Shown: positions 50,716-62,640 of the stretch, piece by piece
Layout of the letters: each line of letters opens with the position of its first letter
Position numbering within the stretch: position 1 is the stretch's first letter
Source of the DNA: Polytrichum commune
Lineage: Eukaryota > Streptophyta > Polytrichopsida > Polytrichales > Polytrichaceae
Assembly: GCA_950295325.1 (NCBI GenBank)
Contig: OX485807.1
Location: 20,185,666 to 20,249,665, forward strand
Length of the DNA: 64,000 bases
Reading direction: 5' to 3'
The notes under the pieces: generated by a model
Seen by the model: only the letters and a program-made list of their open reading frames with translations
Databases searched by the model: none
What the model was told of the DNA's origin: nothing
Program-made: the position numbers and the translations under genes

Positions 50716-50931
50716 TCAATTTATGACGGCGAGGACAAAGGGAAGGGCATCCTTCCGGATCGAGATGGTTGATGGGCGAGTGTAGAAGAATGGGGAGCCG
50801 GCGGCACGCTTGCTTGCGGCCTGCAGGTTGTGGGAGCAATCGGAGAGTTGACTTCGCGTGGCCCGGCGCGGCCGCCACACGCCGCCCGTCTCCCTGCGGC
50901 CAGCCTCCGTACGACGCCCCCTCCACGTCAC
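50716..50931 (-). other. GC-rich open frame, possible gene fragment
   Basis: A sharply bounded GC-rich patch (about 50710-50935) in AT-rich DNA. One minus-strand frame reads a basic stretch, then SKRAAGSPFFYTRPSTISIR and KDALPFVLAVIN before a stop. It could be a captured exon or the 3' end of a lost gene. I do not recognise it. Confidence 0.25.
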
Positions 50932-50954
50932 CAGGGTACTACTGTACTAGAGTT

Positions 50955-51680
50955 TAGGGTTTAGGTAGGGGTTTGTGGTGTCCACGTAAAGCTCATCCAT
51001 TGCGGAGGTGAAAACACAGTACATTGTATGGCACCCTCAACTCCGGAACATCGACCTCCATAATGTCACTCACTCTCTAATATCCCAAAACCCGAGGGAA
51101 CGGATATTCGTAGTTCAAATCTCGCTCTTTATTATTGTCACATTTCTCTCCCTTATATCACGAGTTGGATGTCATCAATGCAAACCACCAAAGAAGGCAA
51201 CCCACACCCTCGCATTGCGCCATCTATTGATATGTGGAGTGTCACCTTTTTATTCTTATTCTTCTTCTCCTTCTTCTTATCATGTTACTTGTTGAATGTT
51301 GGTGCATGCAGATGCCGCATCGCCTGGGAAGGCCAAGTGGAGTGGGCCACACTGCACCATTAAGATGTGGCACTTTGTGTTATTCTATAATGTCACATGC
51401 TACACTAATTTGATAGTAACACGCATCCATGTTAACACTACAAAACTTTGTAATATCACGTGCACTTTGGTTGCCAGAGGTGTGATACTACGGAGTTTAG
51501 GGTGTACAGCCCGCAAATGATTATTTTAGATTATTTGACTCCGTAAATAGCATCAAAACTCCTAGATTGGTGTAGTGGAGTGTAGTTGGAATAAATCAGC
51601 CCTCCATTTTGTAGAGCCCCTTCATCCATGATGGATGAGTTTATATGCACGCCAAGAATCTCAAGCCCTAATGTTAGACC
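50955..51680. repeat. Dispersed repeat R, copy 3 (split by a TIR insertion)
   Basis: The left piece 50955-51030 (TTTGTGGTGTCCACG, CTCATCCATTGCGGAGGTGA) and the right piece 51505-51680 (ATGATTATTTTAGATTATTTG, CCTTCATCCATGATGGATGA) match the copies at 14410 and 19640. The gap is the element at 51032-51504. Confidence 0.55.
51032..51504. mobile_element. 473-bp TIR element inside repeat R copy 3
   Basis: The left end CACCCTCAACTCCG and the right end CGGAGTTTAGGGTG are inverse-complementary with one mismatch. The segment is absent from the other R copies. No clean TSD was seen. The interior includes T/C-rich sequence and words like CACATGCTACACTAATTTG. Superfamily not assigned. Confidence 0.5.
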
Positions 51681-52302
51681 GGAATCGAGGGAATTATCGT
51701 CGTTCTCATTCATCCGACATAAAAAGCTTGACTTCCTATATGTTTGTTGCCGATTCACCGTTCGTCTCAAATGACCTCAAGTCTCTTACAGATAATTCGG
51801 GGTCTTTGAAGTTAATTCCAATGTCAAAACAACTTTAAAAAGTGACCTTTGAGTTGCATCCTATTTCAAGGCTTTTGTGTTGGATGAATGAGAGGTACAC
51901 TCGGATACGATAATTTCCTCTCTCCCAACATGTATAGTCGTCTTGGTCTTATAGCACATTGGATTTAATATTTTTGAAAACTAGTAGGGTATGGGTATTG
52001 AGGATGTTTTTGTTTTTGATAGCATTCGGGTTTACAAACCATGATGCAAGAGCCTTCGTATCTAGGTAAGATTATCCTAGTATCATCAGTATGGTATGAG
52101 GATAGTACTAATCCAAATTATAATTTGGGTATACAAAGATTCTCTCCTCTTGTAATACCCACCAGAGTATTAATATTTCATTAGTGTTACAACAATTATG
52201 ATACCAAACTTTGGGTACAAGGTCATTTGATCCACCATTCTTGATCTTCTATAGGTTTGATACCGTGCAATCACATGTACATACCAGTGTTGACTACGTC
52301 AA

Positions 52303-52508
52303 ATATTATATTTAGTATCACCTATTGTTTGGAGTTACATAATGCTATATCTTTCTACTATTGATGTATTTTTTCACCAAGTAAAGATGTTAATTTTTTG
52401 TAATGTCCAAACAACTCATTTCACATTTGTTGAAAAAAAATGAGATATACAATAAATTTGTTATAGCATTGCATAATTCCAAATAGTAAGTGACACTAAT
52501 TACAATAT
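52303..52508. mobile_element. 206-bp foldback MITE
   Basis: The left arm ATATTATATTTAGTATCACC then GTTTGGAGTTACATAATGC is inverse-complementary to the right arm GCATTGCATAATTCCAAAT then GTGACACTAATTACAATAT. Related to 41504-41868 through the TTTGGAGTTA and ACTAATTA words. Confidence 0.6.
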
Positions 52509-52878
52509 TTAGTTTGTATATTTAGTGTATAGTTCATTTGGCATATGGGTGAATGCTTGGCATCAATAATTGACATCATTGATAATGGTATCAAACAATA
52601 GACCCAAGCGGTATGAAAAACCATAAATATCCTCAAATATCCATACCCTTCTTCTCCCTTACAACTTGCAATATTACACATTTCTTCCATCATATTGCAA
52701 TCCCACAAAACAAGTTTCCATAGACTATAGATATTGCATGTTTTGTTTTCAAATTTTTTGAAAGCAAATGATGCTTCATTGCATTCAAATTCATATTCAC
52801 AACCATGACACAAGATCATTGTTCAATGTTGATTCACTTGCCAAATAACAAAGTGGACCACTCCAGTAACTTAAAATG

Positions 52879-53144
52879 AGGTCCAAGATGACCCTAAACT
52901 ACCGGGTGATAGTGGAGAGGTACCCATTTCCGAATGAAGTGGTTGGCGGTTCGATTCCTGCTATGAAATCTTCTCCCTACTTGACACAAGAAAAAACTAG
53001 CTAAATAGGTAGGAAGCCAAGAGTCCACCCACCACAAGATAGGCAGTAAACCCCACCCTCTACCAAAAAGATTCTTGAGCAGGGTAGGACCAACGGCTCA
53101 AATTCACATTGAATTGCTTGATGTTGGTGATCTATTTATTTATT
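52879..53144 (+). mobile_element. 266-bp tRNA-derived SINE with 12-bp TSD
   Basis: The head carries an A-box-like GGTGATAGTGGAGAGG (52905-52920) and a perfect B box GGTTCGATTCC (52948-52958). The tail is a TTTA microsatellite. TAACTTAAAATG lies directly on both sides (52867-52878 and 53145-53156), a clear TSD. It has no coding capacity and would rely on a LINE reverse transcriptase. From 53157 to 54798 no gene is supported. A diverged direct repeat lies at about 54290-54430 and 54550-54660 (GTAGTGTGAAG, GAGTGCT, TCTC-GT-TTGTGT). Confidence 0.85.
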
Positions 53145-54798
53145 TAACTTAAAATGTAATAAAAACTTGGGTACACAAAGAAAATTGATTCTCAATTGCC
53201 ATATTTATTAGATATTTGGAAGCTCACTTAGCACAGAAAATTCTTGATAACTTTATGTAAGAAAAATCATAATAGAGATTTGAAGTTACTGAATTTGTTT
53301 CCTATAACTTGGACACTACTTTTAGAACAACATGCGATTGTCACAAAGTTACATAGTAGTGAGAAAGTAGGTCTTACTAGGATCTCTTATTAGGACACTA
53401 GAATATAAAACTATATTTATACCCAACTCATAAAGAAGAATTTTTATTGGGATTGAATACCATTTCAGAAGAGTAGGTTCTAGAGTGAAAATTTAGGTGA
53501 AATTTTCAAATAGACTTGTTGTCCAAGGAGTTTAGTTCTTGGAGTTGAAATAAATGGTGTTGTTAAGGTAAAGGTTTGGAGGTCTTGGAGTGTGCACTGT
53601 GCCATGTGTCAAGTTTTTATTTATTTCTAAATCATGTCAATTTTGAAAACTTATCTTGGATCCCAATTTAGTACTTGTCGTGTTACTTTCAAAGGAGTTT
53701 AGTGTACTACACCATTAATGGTATTTAGTGTCACATACACTATTTGCAAAGGGCCTAAACTAGATGCCCAAAGGTCTCAAAGTGCATGCCAACTAATTGC
53801 CAATATGATTTCATTTGTCAACATAAGTAACTTCTTTAAGTGAAAAAATATATACATTATGACATTTAGAGCAGCACATTGAGATACTTTAGCTGATACT
53901 TTTGCATTTAGTATGCAAGGGGAAGATCTTTTTTAGTGTACTAATGCCAAGTGCCATTTGTATACACTTTAGTCAACTTGTAGACCATTGTGTAACATAA
54001 GCATGCACCTCATAACACTATTGAACATACTCATGCCAAGATATTAGTAAGTGCACTTGAACGCCAAGTGTCATGAGGTGACACTTTTAGTGCAGTTGTT
54101 AATCATCAATGTAACACAACATACACCTCAAAATAGGGTAAGTCACACTACTACGCATGCGACACTAAGGGCCACTTCACACACTTGCCAATAGCTGTGA
54201 CCATGAAATTGTGAGAGCCCCACAAGAAAGTGTCCAAAGGCCGTCCCCAAGACACCTTCAAAATCATGTAATGTGGTCACTGACTCTCAAGTGTAGTGTG
54301 AAGTCATATGTGACTGGGCCCTCAACCAAATGCTATTTCAATGAATGCGGGTCCTCACGCATGATAAAATAAAATAAATCAACAGTTGTGAGCGGTCGGA
54401 GTGCTATGGTCTCCCGGTTTTGTGTTAGGCCTACCTTTGAGAGGTGGTTTTGAAAATAGTCCAAATGACCATGAAACATGATCCATTTGATGCCATGTAG
54501 GAGTCCATGTAGACTTTACATCCATCTTGCATTCACATACTCCGTTGGTCCCTCGAGCGTAGTGTGAAGCGGACTTGGACTGGCTCCGCTTTTTCCACCA
54601 ATGAGAGTGCTCGAAGTGTAATGGTCACGGTCTCTCAGTCTTGTGTGTGAAGTGGCCCTAAATACCGTAGATGGTGTACTAACATGTGTACTAGTCCCTT
54701 GCCTCATAGTTATTTTTTACATCTCCCGCCTTTTCCTAGACCGTCCAATTTAAGAGGTCCATCCTACCTGTTCCAAGAACAAGACAATTGGAGAATTA

Positions 54799-55160
54799 CA
54801 CTAAATATGATATTTAGTGTCAGCAATTCTAATTGTCTTGTCTTGATACTCATCGTAAACCACAGTATAGTGTTAACTTAAAATTCTTTGTCATTCCTTG
54901 TAAATTTTTTTTGGGGGGGGATTATAGATTTACAGTGTTGCAATTACTGTCACTTACCAAGTGGCTTTTCATCCAAATTTCAATCACCCATGACAGTATT
55001 TCACCACAAGTTGTTGACAAGAGAAGATAGGGTTTTGGCCAATGGATGAACTCATCCATCATCCATGATAATGTTTGTTCACATATTCATAAGAAGTGTC
55101 ATCCGAAAAGTTACCATAGTGACATAAAATACCATATGACACTTAATATCATATTTGATG
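54799..55160. mobile_element. 362-bp MITE, TIR CACTAAATATGAT, TA target site
   Basis: The left end is CACTAAATATGATATTTAGT and the right end is its diverged inverse, finishing ATCATATTTGATG. TA flanks both ends (54797-54798 and 55161-55162). The first 250 bp recur at 62380-62640 beyond the Harbinger element. Same family as 838 and 42857. Confidence 0.65.
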
Positions 55161-58100
55161 TACCTAGTTACGGTAAGTCTCCATGTAGGTCGCTTGCTCA
55201 CTAGATTCTAGATAAGAGTGGGTCGGAGGTGTACTCATGTAGTTAATCACAAGCCACCATCCAACTACATTCTAGCGGTTTGCTTGAATGTGGAGGGTTG
55301 TGGACTCGAGTAGCTAGACTTTCATGTGTCCACTGAAGAATCTTTAATTTACAAGTGTCGGTCACTGAAGGATTAAGAGCCCGGCCGCACCCAGGGGTGC
55401 TAGACCGGGAACAGGATGGTTCAGGGCCTACCCGGACCCTCCGTGCCGGGTAGGAGAGGCTACGTGTGCGTGCAGGGGGGTTGCCGGCCGGAGGCCACAC
55501 CAGGTGGCTCTGTGCCCGGGCGCGACAGAGCTCATCCAACATTTTTTGTTGGTCCCTTGCTCCGCGACCTGTGTGCCACTCCGCATTCCGTCTGCTGCCA
55601 AGCCTGCACCTCTACTCTGAAGCTCTAACGGCAGCGGATGATGGCGGACGATCAGGACTTCCAAATGGAAGGGGGAACTTCAATCGACGCGGAGCTCCGG
55701 GCGATGCATTTTGGGTTACGATGATTCTGCTTTTCGGTCGTCGTTGCTTGTGTGCAACAGCACTGTGCGGTGGTCTTAGGGTTTTCGGTGTATGTGCGAA
55801 CCATGTAGAGCCCCAAGGTGTGGTCGCCTGCAGTGGCGCTGCCTACCGCCAGTGTGCGGCGATGCGCGGTTGGCGTGAGCACCGTTACACTCTGTGCGGG
55901 ATGTAGGGTTTGGTGTGCAGAATTCCGTGCGAGCAGCTTCGCACAATGCCAGCCCGGTGTCTTCATCCGGGGACCCTTTTCTCGTTGTCTTCCTGGGGCC
56001 TCGCCTCTTTGGCGCCCTCGTGTTCGTTGTAGGTTTTCATGCTGGGTTGCCGGCATGTGCTGCCCGCGCATGGATGTCCTGTGCGCATACCTTGAGGCAG
56101 TTTTTAATTTTTGTGCCTCCCCGTGCCCGCATGTCTGCGATTTACTGACTGTTGCAAGTCTTCTTGCAGAGTGGAGGATTACTACCACGGATACAAGTTG
56201 TTCTGCTATGCATATTTCTCCCATTCGGAGGCGCACGAATCCGAGTTCCGGAACTCCAAATTGGGTAAGTTGCCGTGCACCCTTCCCGCCTCAATCTTCC
56301 TCCATTCGCAGAGCTCCTGTTGCTGTGTTGTGGATTTCGATGTTCCTGCTCTGTTGTTGACACGTCGTGGCTGTTTCTGTCCGTGCAGGCCAGCTTATGT
56401 GGCGCAGATTTGATTCGTCTCGAATTCCCTCCCATCATTCGCTGCGTGCCACGTGCATGCAACTGCTTCCCCTGGTTGAGATGTTCTGCAAGTGGGAATT
56501 GTAGGAGGACTGCTCCAATCTAGGGGAACTCGTGCGTCGATTCGACTCGGAGGCTAAATTGCAGTCCCACGACTTGGGCCGCTCCATGTTGCAAATGGTT
56601 CGTGACAATGGTGCGGGACTCCACCAATTGCCTCCCCGTCCGCATTCCTCACCATCTCCGAACCCGTTTGACGCCATTAGGACCACACTAGCTGCCTGTG
56701 ACACCGCACTCCAGGGCATGCAGCCACATGTGCATGTAGGCTTAGATGTTCCTCCTCTTGTTCGAGGCCACAGATGTTGTTCATGCCGTGGGGCATCGCA
56801 ATCTGCATGTTCCCTTTGTGGGCTATGCCCCTTCACATTCAATGCCAGATTATGTTCGCCTGCAACTATGTTGTATTTGTGTTCTCTGCCTTCTCAGTCC
56901 CCTCGGCATGTCGTCGTTTGCACTCGATATGTATGTGCTTCAATTACTGCTCCAGTCAATCCATTTTCTGAGCCCTCCAACCCGCCTTCATGTATGTTTG
57001 CTTCGCTGCAGCACGTGAGGACTGTTCTGTGCCTCAGTTTGGCCTGTCGCCCATGCAAATACACTCCTGTTCCCTCCCCCTGGCTCCCGTCATTGTGCTT
57101 GCAGTACTCCCAGTTCTTTGTTGTCTTCTGCAATTCAACTTCTCTGTTTGCATTCGTTGCTGCCCGGACCATTTTTGCCTGTCAATGCTTGGTGTGCACG
57201 CCTGCAGCCGCGGCAGGGAGCTTTGTGTGCGGCTTTCACCCTTAAGCTTGCCCCCTGTGAGGCCAATTTGTCGTTGGTTCTGTGTGGTATTCCGCGTGGA
57301 CTCGTGGCAGAGGCATCCCTTTACTGCAGTAGAGTTCTGCCGATCACACTGGACGAATTTTGGTCTGTGCCATCTTTTTTGTCATCTGCGTGTCACTTTG
57401 AGTTGTCGATCACTTCATGCCAGACGCTGCATGTTTCAACGCCGCTGGGTTTAGGTTCATTTTCTTTAAATCTGCCTGGCAATGCTTGAGTTTCTTGCAA
57501 AATTTTGAATGCACACAGACCTACAGTTGTTTTTCTTTCCTTGTATGGGCCGTGTGTCTCCGCAGCTTGCAAGATTGTGTGTATGGCCTCCCTGTCTGTG
57601 CTTCAAACATGCCCACAAAAAATGCAAAGCGCATCCACCTCCACATTGACACAGATAGTTGCTGTACAAAATAAATTTTTTATTCCCGGCCTTGTTTGTT
57701 TGGCAGTCTGTGACTCCCAGCATGCAGGATCGTCATGTGACTGCCCTCTGATTGCAGCCACTCTAAGCGTAAACACAAAAAATTAGAAACAAAATGTCAC
57801 CCGATTCCCTACACTTCTGCCTGCAGCACAGTCCTAAGTGCATCTATGTGGATCGCTCTAACAGGTGCTTGTGGCTCCCGGGTGTTGGTCTTGAAGGCTC
57901 CAGAGGCGAGGCTGACTGTGCCGACTCAGCCGGACTCCGAGCTTGAGGACCGTTCCCTCTGCTCCCTGCACCTGGATCCTCCAGCTTCTGTATGCGCAGC
58001 TCGGCCACCAGAGCTCCTTCCAGCGTTCCCCCTCAGCCCAGCTTCCGGCACAGGCGACGAGTGGTCGCCTCCACCACCTCCGGGAGCGAATGCATTCCCA

Positions 58101-58338
58101 CCTCCTGCCTCTCGTGCCGAACCGGAGGCCAGCATACCTCTACACACTCCAGCACCCCAACAGTCAATCCCAGCAAGCATACTTGCCGCCATGGTTCCGA
58201 TGATTGTGGCAATCATCGACATGGCAGTTGTTATATTGAACATACACAGTGCGTCATTGGAGGGCAGCAGAGCTCAAATTTCATCCAGAAAAAAAATCAA
58301 AGTGTGTGGGTGGCGACGTGTGCGTCGACGCGGCGCAC

Positions 58339-59617
58339 ATGGCAACCCAGGAGCATGAAGCCGAGAGCGACGATTTGCCTCACCCCCATGAGAAACAACT
58401 GCATGACCTCATAGCTTGGCACTCACAAGTCCTAAATGCAAAATGGTATGTGAAGCCCCGTTCCACATGTTGGTTCGACGAATACTTGTTCAACATCTAC
58501 ACACCGGATATGTTCTACGACATTCTAAGGATGCGGCGGGTGACATTTGACAGGTTGGTCCAAGATTTACGGCCCTTTATACAAGGGCAACACACACATT
58601 GGCGGGAACCAATTGCAGTGGAAAAGAAGGTGGTCGTGACATTGTTTAAGCTCATGCATGGTGTGTCCATACCTCTAGTCGCCGACAAAGCCGCACTAGG
58701 GAAATCAACCGTGCATGGAATCCTCCGCCAAGTGTGCTCCACAATAAGCCTCCACTTTGGCCACCTCATAGCTTGGCCTGTTGGACGGAGGCTGGCAAGG
58801 GTGACGGCCGCATTCCAGGCGAAACAGTGGATGCCAAACTGCATTGGTGCAATTGATGGCACGCACGTGTACATTGCAGCTCCACCCAATAGCATCGTGG
58901 CGGCCGATCATCGCAACCGCAACAAGTCATTCAACATTTTACTATAGGGGGTCGTGGACAGCAAGTGCTACTTCACCTCCGTGAACGTGGGGCCCCCGGG
59001 CTCATTACATGACAATGCGCACTTCAAGTCTACTGAGCTATACCGGAAGGTTGAGCTGGGTGTCATGGGAGGTTTTCATGACGATCCCATGACATGGCCT
59101 ACGGCGCTACCCTTCCCTCCCTACATAGTAGCTGATCGTGGGTACCCCCTTCTCAGCTGGTGCATCACACCTTACAAGATGGGGCCCATGGGGATGCCCA
59201 TCACAAACGAGGAAACTTGGTTCAACCGCAAGCACTCCTCCACCCATGCATATGAGCGTGGAGAGAGGTTTTGGTATATTGAAGGCGAGATTCAAAGAGA
59301 TTGGAGGGAAGTCATCTTTGAAACTCGACTTCTTGCCAATTGTTGTGCACACATGCTGTGTGTTGCACAACATACTTCTAGCAAGCAAAGACCGCACACT
59401 TGACCAAATACTTGCCGAGTGTAGTCTCCCGCCAATGGATGCGGAGGACTACTCTCAAGGGGATGAAGGTGAAGTATTTCGACCACCAAGGCCAATGGGC
59501 TTGGTGAGCGAGGAGCGAGCATTGCTTGAAGGCAAGATGGCAAGAGATGACCTATTGGACTATCTAGTACGCATGCAGAACTTTGATTACATAGGACGAC
59601 ATACACGAAGAGCATGA
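58339..59617 (+). pseudogene. PIF/Harbinger DDE transposase, nonsense plus frameshift
   Basis: The frame opens at ATG 58339 and contains FYDILRMRRVTFDRLVQDL and IAVEKKVVVTLFKL, typical of HARBI1-like nucleases, then the first catalytic D in AIDGTHV. A TAG at 58945-58947 interrupts it where the family usually has glutamine. The same frame continues with YFTSVNVGPPGSLHD and the second D in VADRGYPLL. Between about 59235 and 59262 the frame shifts by one base to VERGFGILKARFK, which carries the catalytic E, and ends at 59617. The product would cut and join DNA at the TIRs. As written it cannot be made full length. Confidence 0.85.
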
Positions 59618-60737
59618 AGTCCAAGACAACAAAAGGAAATAAAGTTAAAGAGTTCATACACAACCTTGTAAGCGAGTCCATGGATGATGCAAGCATTAGC
59701 AACGCACTCGTCATGTTGCCTAAGTTTCTAGTCCTCTCCACCTCCAAGTCATAGAGTTTGTTGTCCATGTGGAATGCTTCCGCTCCTTTGTTTGCAATCC
59801 TCACCTCACGGGCCTTGTCCAAAGCCATGACTTCTGTTCTCCAAGACCGCTTGTCTTTATCTTGCGCCTCCACTCGAGAGAGGTACTCAAAGTTGAAGTC
59901 TTTGACGAAATCCACAAGGTTGTCGGTGCCGACTGCTTTGCGCTTTCGCCCAGTGGAGCCTGGCATGTCGTCTCCGGGTGTTGCACCCACTGGAGGGCTA
60001 GGTGCGGTTGTAGAGCTTGTGGCTGGGCTGCCCACACCCACAAAGGAAGCTGCACGTGGTGAGGGTGGGGAGCGGCTGAACTGCTTGGCGGGAGGTGAAG
60101 AAATGCGGTCAGAGTCCACTATGTCTGATGCACGTCCAAAAATCTGACGCTTCCCCACAGAGTTTTCCATTTCATTGTACATGGACTCGCTAAACTCTAG
60201 AGGCAATTTCCGGGTCCTACACAAATCTCTCTTCTCCTCTCTATTCATACCCCACCAATTTGCAGACCCAGTCCCCTCTATGTAATCCTTCAGCTTCTTG
60301 TAGTCCTTGATGAGACCATCCCACTTGTTTGTGAGTTGATCCGCATCCCTCTCCCGGAACCCCACCACAGACATGCATCCCGCAAACACCAATTTCCACG
60401 CAGTTGTGCCATAGACAAACTTCGCCAAAGAAGGTTGGCTACAGTTGTGTCTTCCATCCCACTCAATTCACTTTTGACTTATGAGAACGAGCATCTCGGC
60501 CTCAGTCCAGTTTGGACCTCGCACTTTGTGCGGGGCAGCACTCTGGGATTGCGAAGGTCCTGACAAAGACCGTGTGCCAGACGCTCTGCCCTTTGAACGA
60601 CCTCGTCCAGGACCTGCAGATGGGGAAGGCAGCGACTGGCTGCCTGGAAACCCTGCAACATGCTCGACATCCACCTGCACTGGAATTTGAGTTGATGGGT
60701 ACAGTGAGTCGGCACCCAAATCGGCGATGTCCTCCAT
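59292..60737 (-). pseudogene. PIF/Harbinger Myb/SANT-like protein, one nonsense codon
   Basis: The partner ORF of PIF/Harbinger elements, normally needed to bring the transposase to DNA. From ATG 60737 the frame runs through a low-complexity S/G/P stretch to RGPNWTEAEMLVLISQK, the start of a Myb/trihelix domain. A TGA at 60468-60470 then interrupts it. The same frame continues with IEWDGRH, then DQLTNKWDGLIKDYKKLKDY and a long hydrophilic region with GRKRKA. The true C-terminus is probably near 59680 (SSMDSLTRL). The open frame beyond it, to 59292, is antisense to the transposase. A single change separates it from an open frame. Confidence 0.75.
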
Positions 60738-62379
60738 CGCCTCTGAGATGGTCTGCACATTGCGCAGGGGGCGTCCAAAGTCAGAAAGGGAGGGGCAGTC
60801 TACACAGACTGTCGACCAATAAACAAAGGAAAAACATAGCAATGCTGCAAAAGGCACAGTCGACATCAACACATGGACGCATATACGGATGTCTGTTCAG
60901 CTTGCATTACGAACACATTGATGAAAACAACAGTGCCATTGGGCGAGAAGGGAAACCGCAGGCAATAAATGACGAGAAGTTTGTTCTGGGCACCGGGAAA
61001 AAATGGGTGGCCGCCTTCCTGTTGTGGTCTTGGTCTGCCGCGCGGGCCGAATTGAATGTTGCGGCATTCATCAGCCTGGGGGCACACAGTTCCAATGCTC
61101 ACGGAACGTGTTGAGAGAAATGGGCAGACGTGCGGAGGACGCCCATACTGCTGCACACTCGGAGACAGAATCGGCCCAAAATCAACGGCTGCATACCGAT
61201 TGTTGCAGGGACACCTCCAAGAGCAGGTGGATGAGACCTGGGAGCTGGGGCAATGATCCGCGAGCACCGTCAACACGCGCAGGAGCGCGGAGGTGGATTA
61301 AAAAAAAAACCTGCAAGCATGGAATTCCATGCAGGCCAACTTGAACATCGCATGGCAACACGAATTGAACGAGGAAGGCACAGTGCAGCCCGGAGTGCGG
61401 CAGCCTGTGCTATGCAGGTGGCGGCAACACACACCGAATGACCATGGAGACCAGGAGAATGCGGCACAAGACAACCACAAACGACCAGGATACATAACCA
61501 TGAAGGACCCCATTCAATATCGCCATGCCTGCAAAGTGCGAAAACCAACAGAGAGAGTACACAGCACGCACCGCATATCCCCGACGACCAAATTGGTGCA
61601 AGCAAATGCAGAGAATCTAGGGGCGCCAATAACAGTGGTGAAGGTAGATTAAACCCGGAACAGGGCCACCCAGAGCACGAGAAGGAACGCAAGAGAGAGG
61701 GCGGAAAGCGTGTGAACCGAGTCTGTGGCAGCAACAACCCAGAAAGGCGATAGCTTCTGTGACAAGGGCAGGTGCCAACGGGGGGAAGGCGAGAAGGGAA
61801 ACTCGGAGGTTGGGGTTCAGGTTGTGCACGCGCACAGAGCCCTGGACCTGGGGCGGGGCAGCGCGCCCCGCATGCAGTGTTTGCTGCGACACTGGGGAGC
61901 CGTATAACAACGACTGCGGAGTTGAACACACGGAGGCGCCGGCAGAGGGTGGAAAGAGCAACATATATCCGGGGGCTACTGGTGCCGAAGCGGAAAAAAA
62001 AGCAGGCGTGTAGGAGCACAGACCCGTCAATGCGACTGTATGCAACCTTGGCGGAGGCCCAGCGACCATGCCCGTAGGCAGCCACACAGCATGTGCATCA
62101 AAAAGCGAAGAGAGCAACCCCATAACCACTAACCAGAATGGGTCGAAGTGCAAATCTCTGACACCCCTACCTCAGGCCCGGTTTGGACCCGGCAGCTGAG
62201 GCCCCCGGTATGCCATTTTTGCCGGTCATAGCACCGTTTCCGGGCTGGGACCCCTGGGTGCGGCCCCCCCCCCCTAAGACCGGTTGAAAACTCAAGAGAA
62301 CCAATGTTGGTCTAAAACTCCATCCTTGGTACCATGAGGAGGAGGTTAGTAAGCATGTTAGGATTTGAGAAGATACCTA

Positions 62380-62640
62380 CACTAAATATGATATTTAGTG
62401 TCACCAATTCTAATTGTCTTGTTCAATATTAATTGTAAACCGTGGATAGTGTCACCACCACTAAATGTTAACCCAACATTATTTGTCATTCCTTGACAAT
62501 TTTTTGGTGGATTATAGATTTACAATGTCGCAATTATTGTCACTTACCAAGTGATTTTTCATCCAAATTTCAATCATCCATGACAATATTTCATCACGAG
62601 TTGTTGACAAGACAAGGTAGGGTTTTGGCCAATGGATCAA
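62380..62640. mobile_element. Truncated copy of the 54799 MITE
   Basis: Starts TA-CACTAAATATGATATTTAG and follows 54799-55050 closely (CAATTCTAATTGTCTTG, GTCACTTACCAAGTG, CATCCAAATTTCAATCA, GGGTTTTGGCCAATGGAT), then diverges. No right terminus was found. Confidence 0.6.

Larger units (their letters stand above)
55377..62274. mobile_element. 6.9-kb PIF/Harbinger transposon, TSD TAA
   Basis: The terminal repeats share GGCCGCACCCAGGGGT and remain alike to about 55412 on the left and 62236 on the right (CCGG-AAC). The outermost bases differ: GAGCCC on the left, a run of C/G on the right. TAA flanks both sides (55374-55376 and 62275-62277), as expected for PIF/Harbinger. The element carries a DDE transposase on plus and a Myb/SANT-like protein on minus, convergent and overlapping at their 3' ends. 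Long GC-rich arms without clear genes lie at 55400-58300 and 60900-62230. All three lesions found in the two genes suggest it is no longer autonomous. Confidence 0.85.

Noticed and set aside
56532-57245. 237-codon plus-strand open frame
   Set aside because: Same situation in the left GC-rich arm: many overlapping frames, Cys/Ser/Leu-rich peptide, no motif and no family resemblance.
61270-62085. 271-codon minus-strand open frame
   Set aside because: It lies in the GC-rich right arm of the Harbinger element, overlaps several equally long frames on both strands, and its peptide is low-complexity with no domain. Stop codons are simply rare at this composition.
54799-62640. The 250-bp copies on both sides of the Harbinger element as its LTRs or long TSD
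   Set aside because: They lie outside the TAA-flanked termini, at different distances from the ends, and the left one is a complete MITE with its own TIRs.
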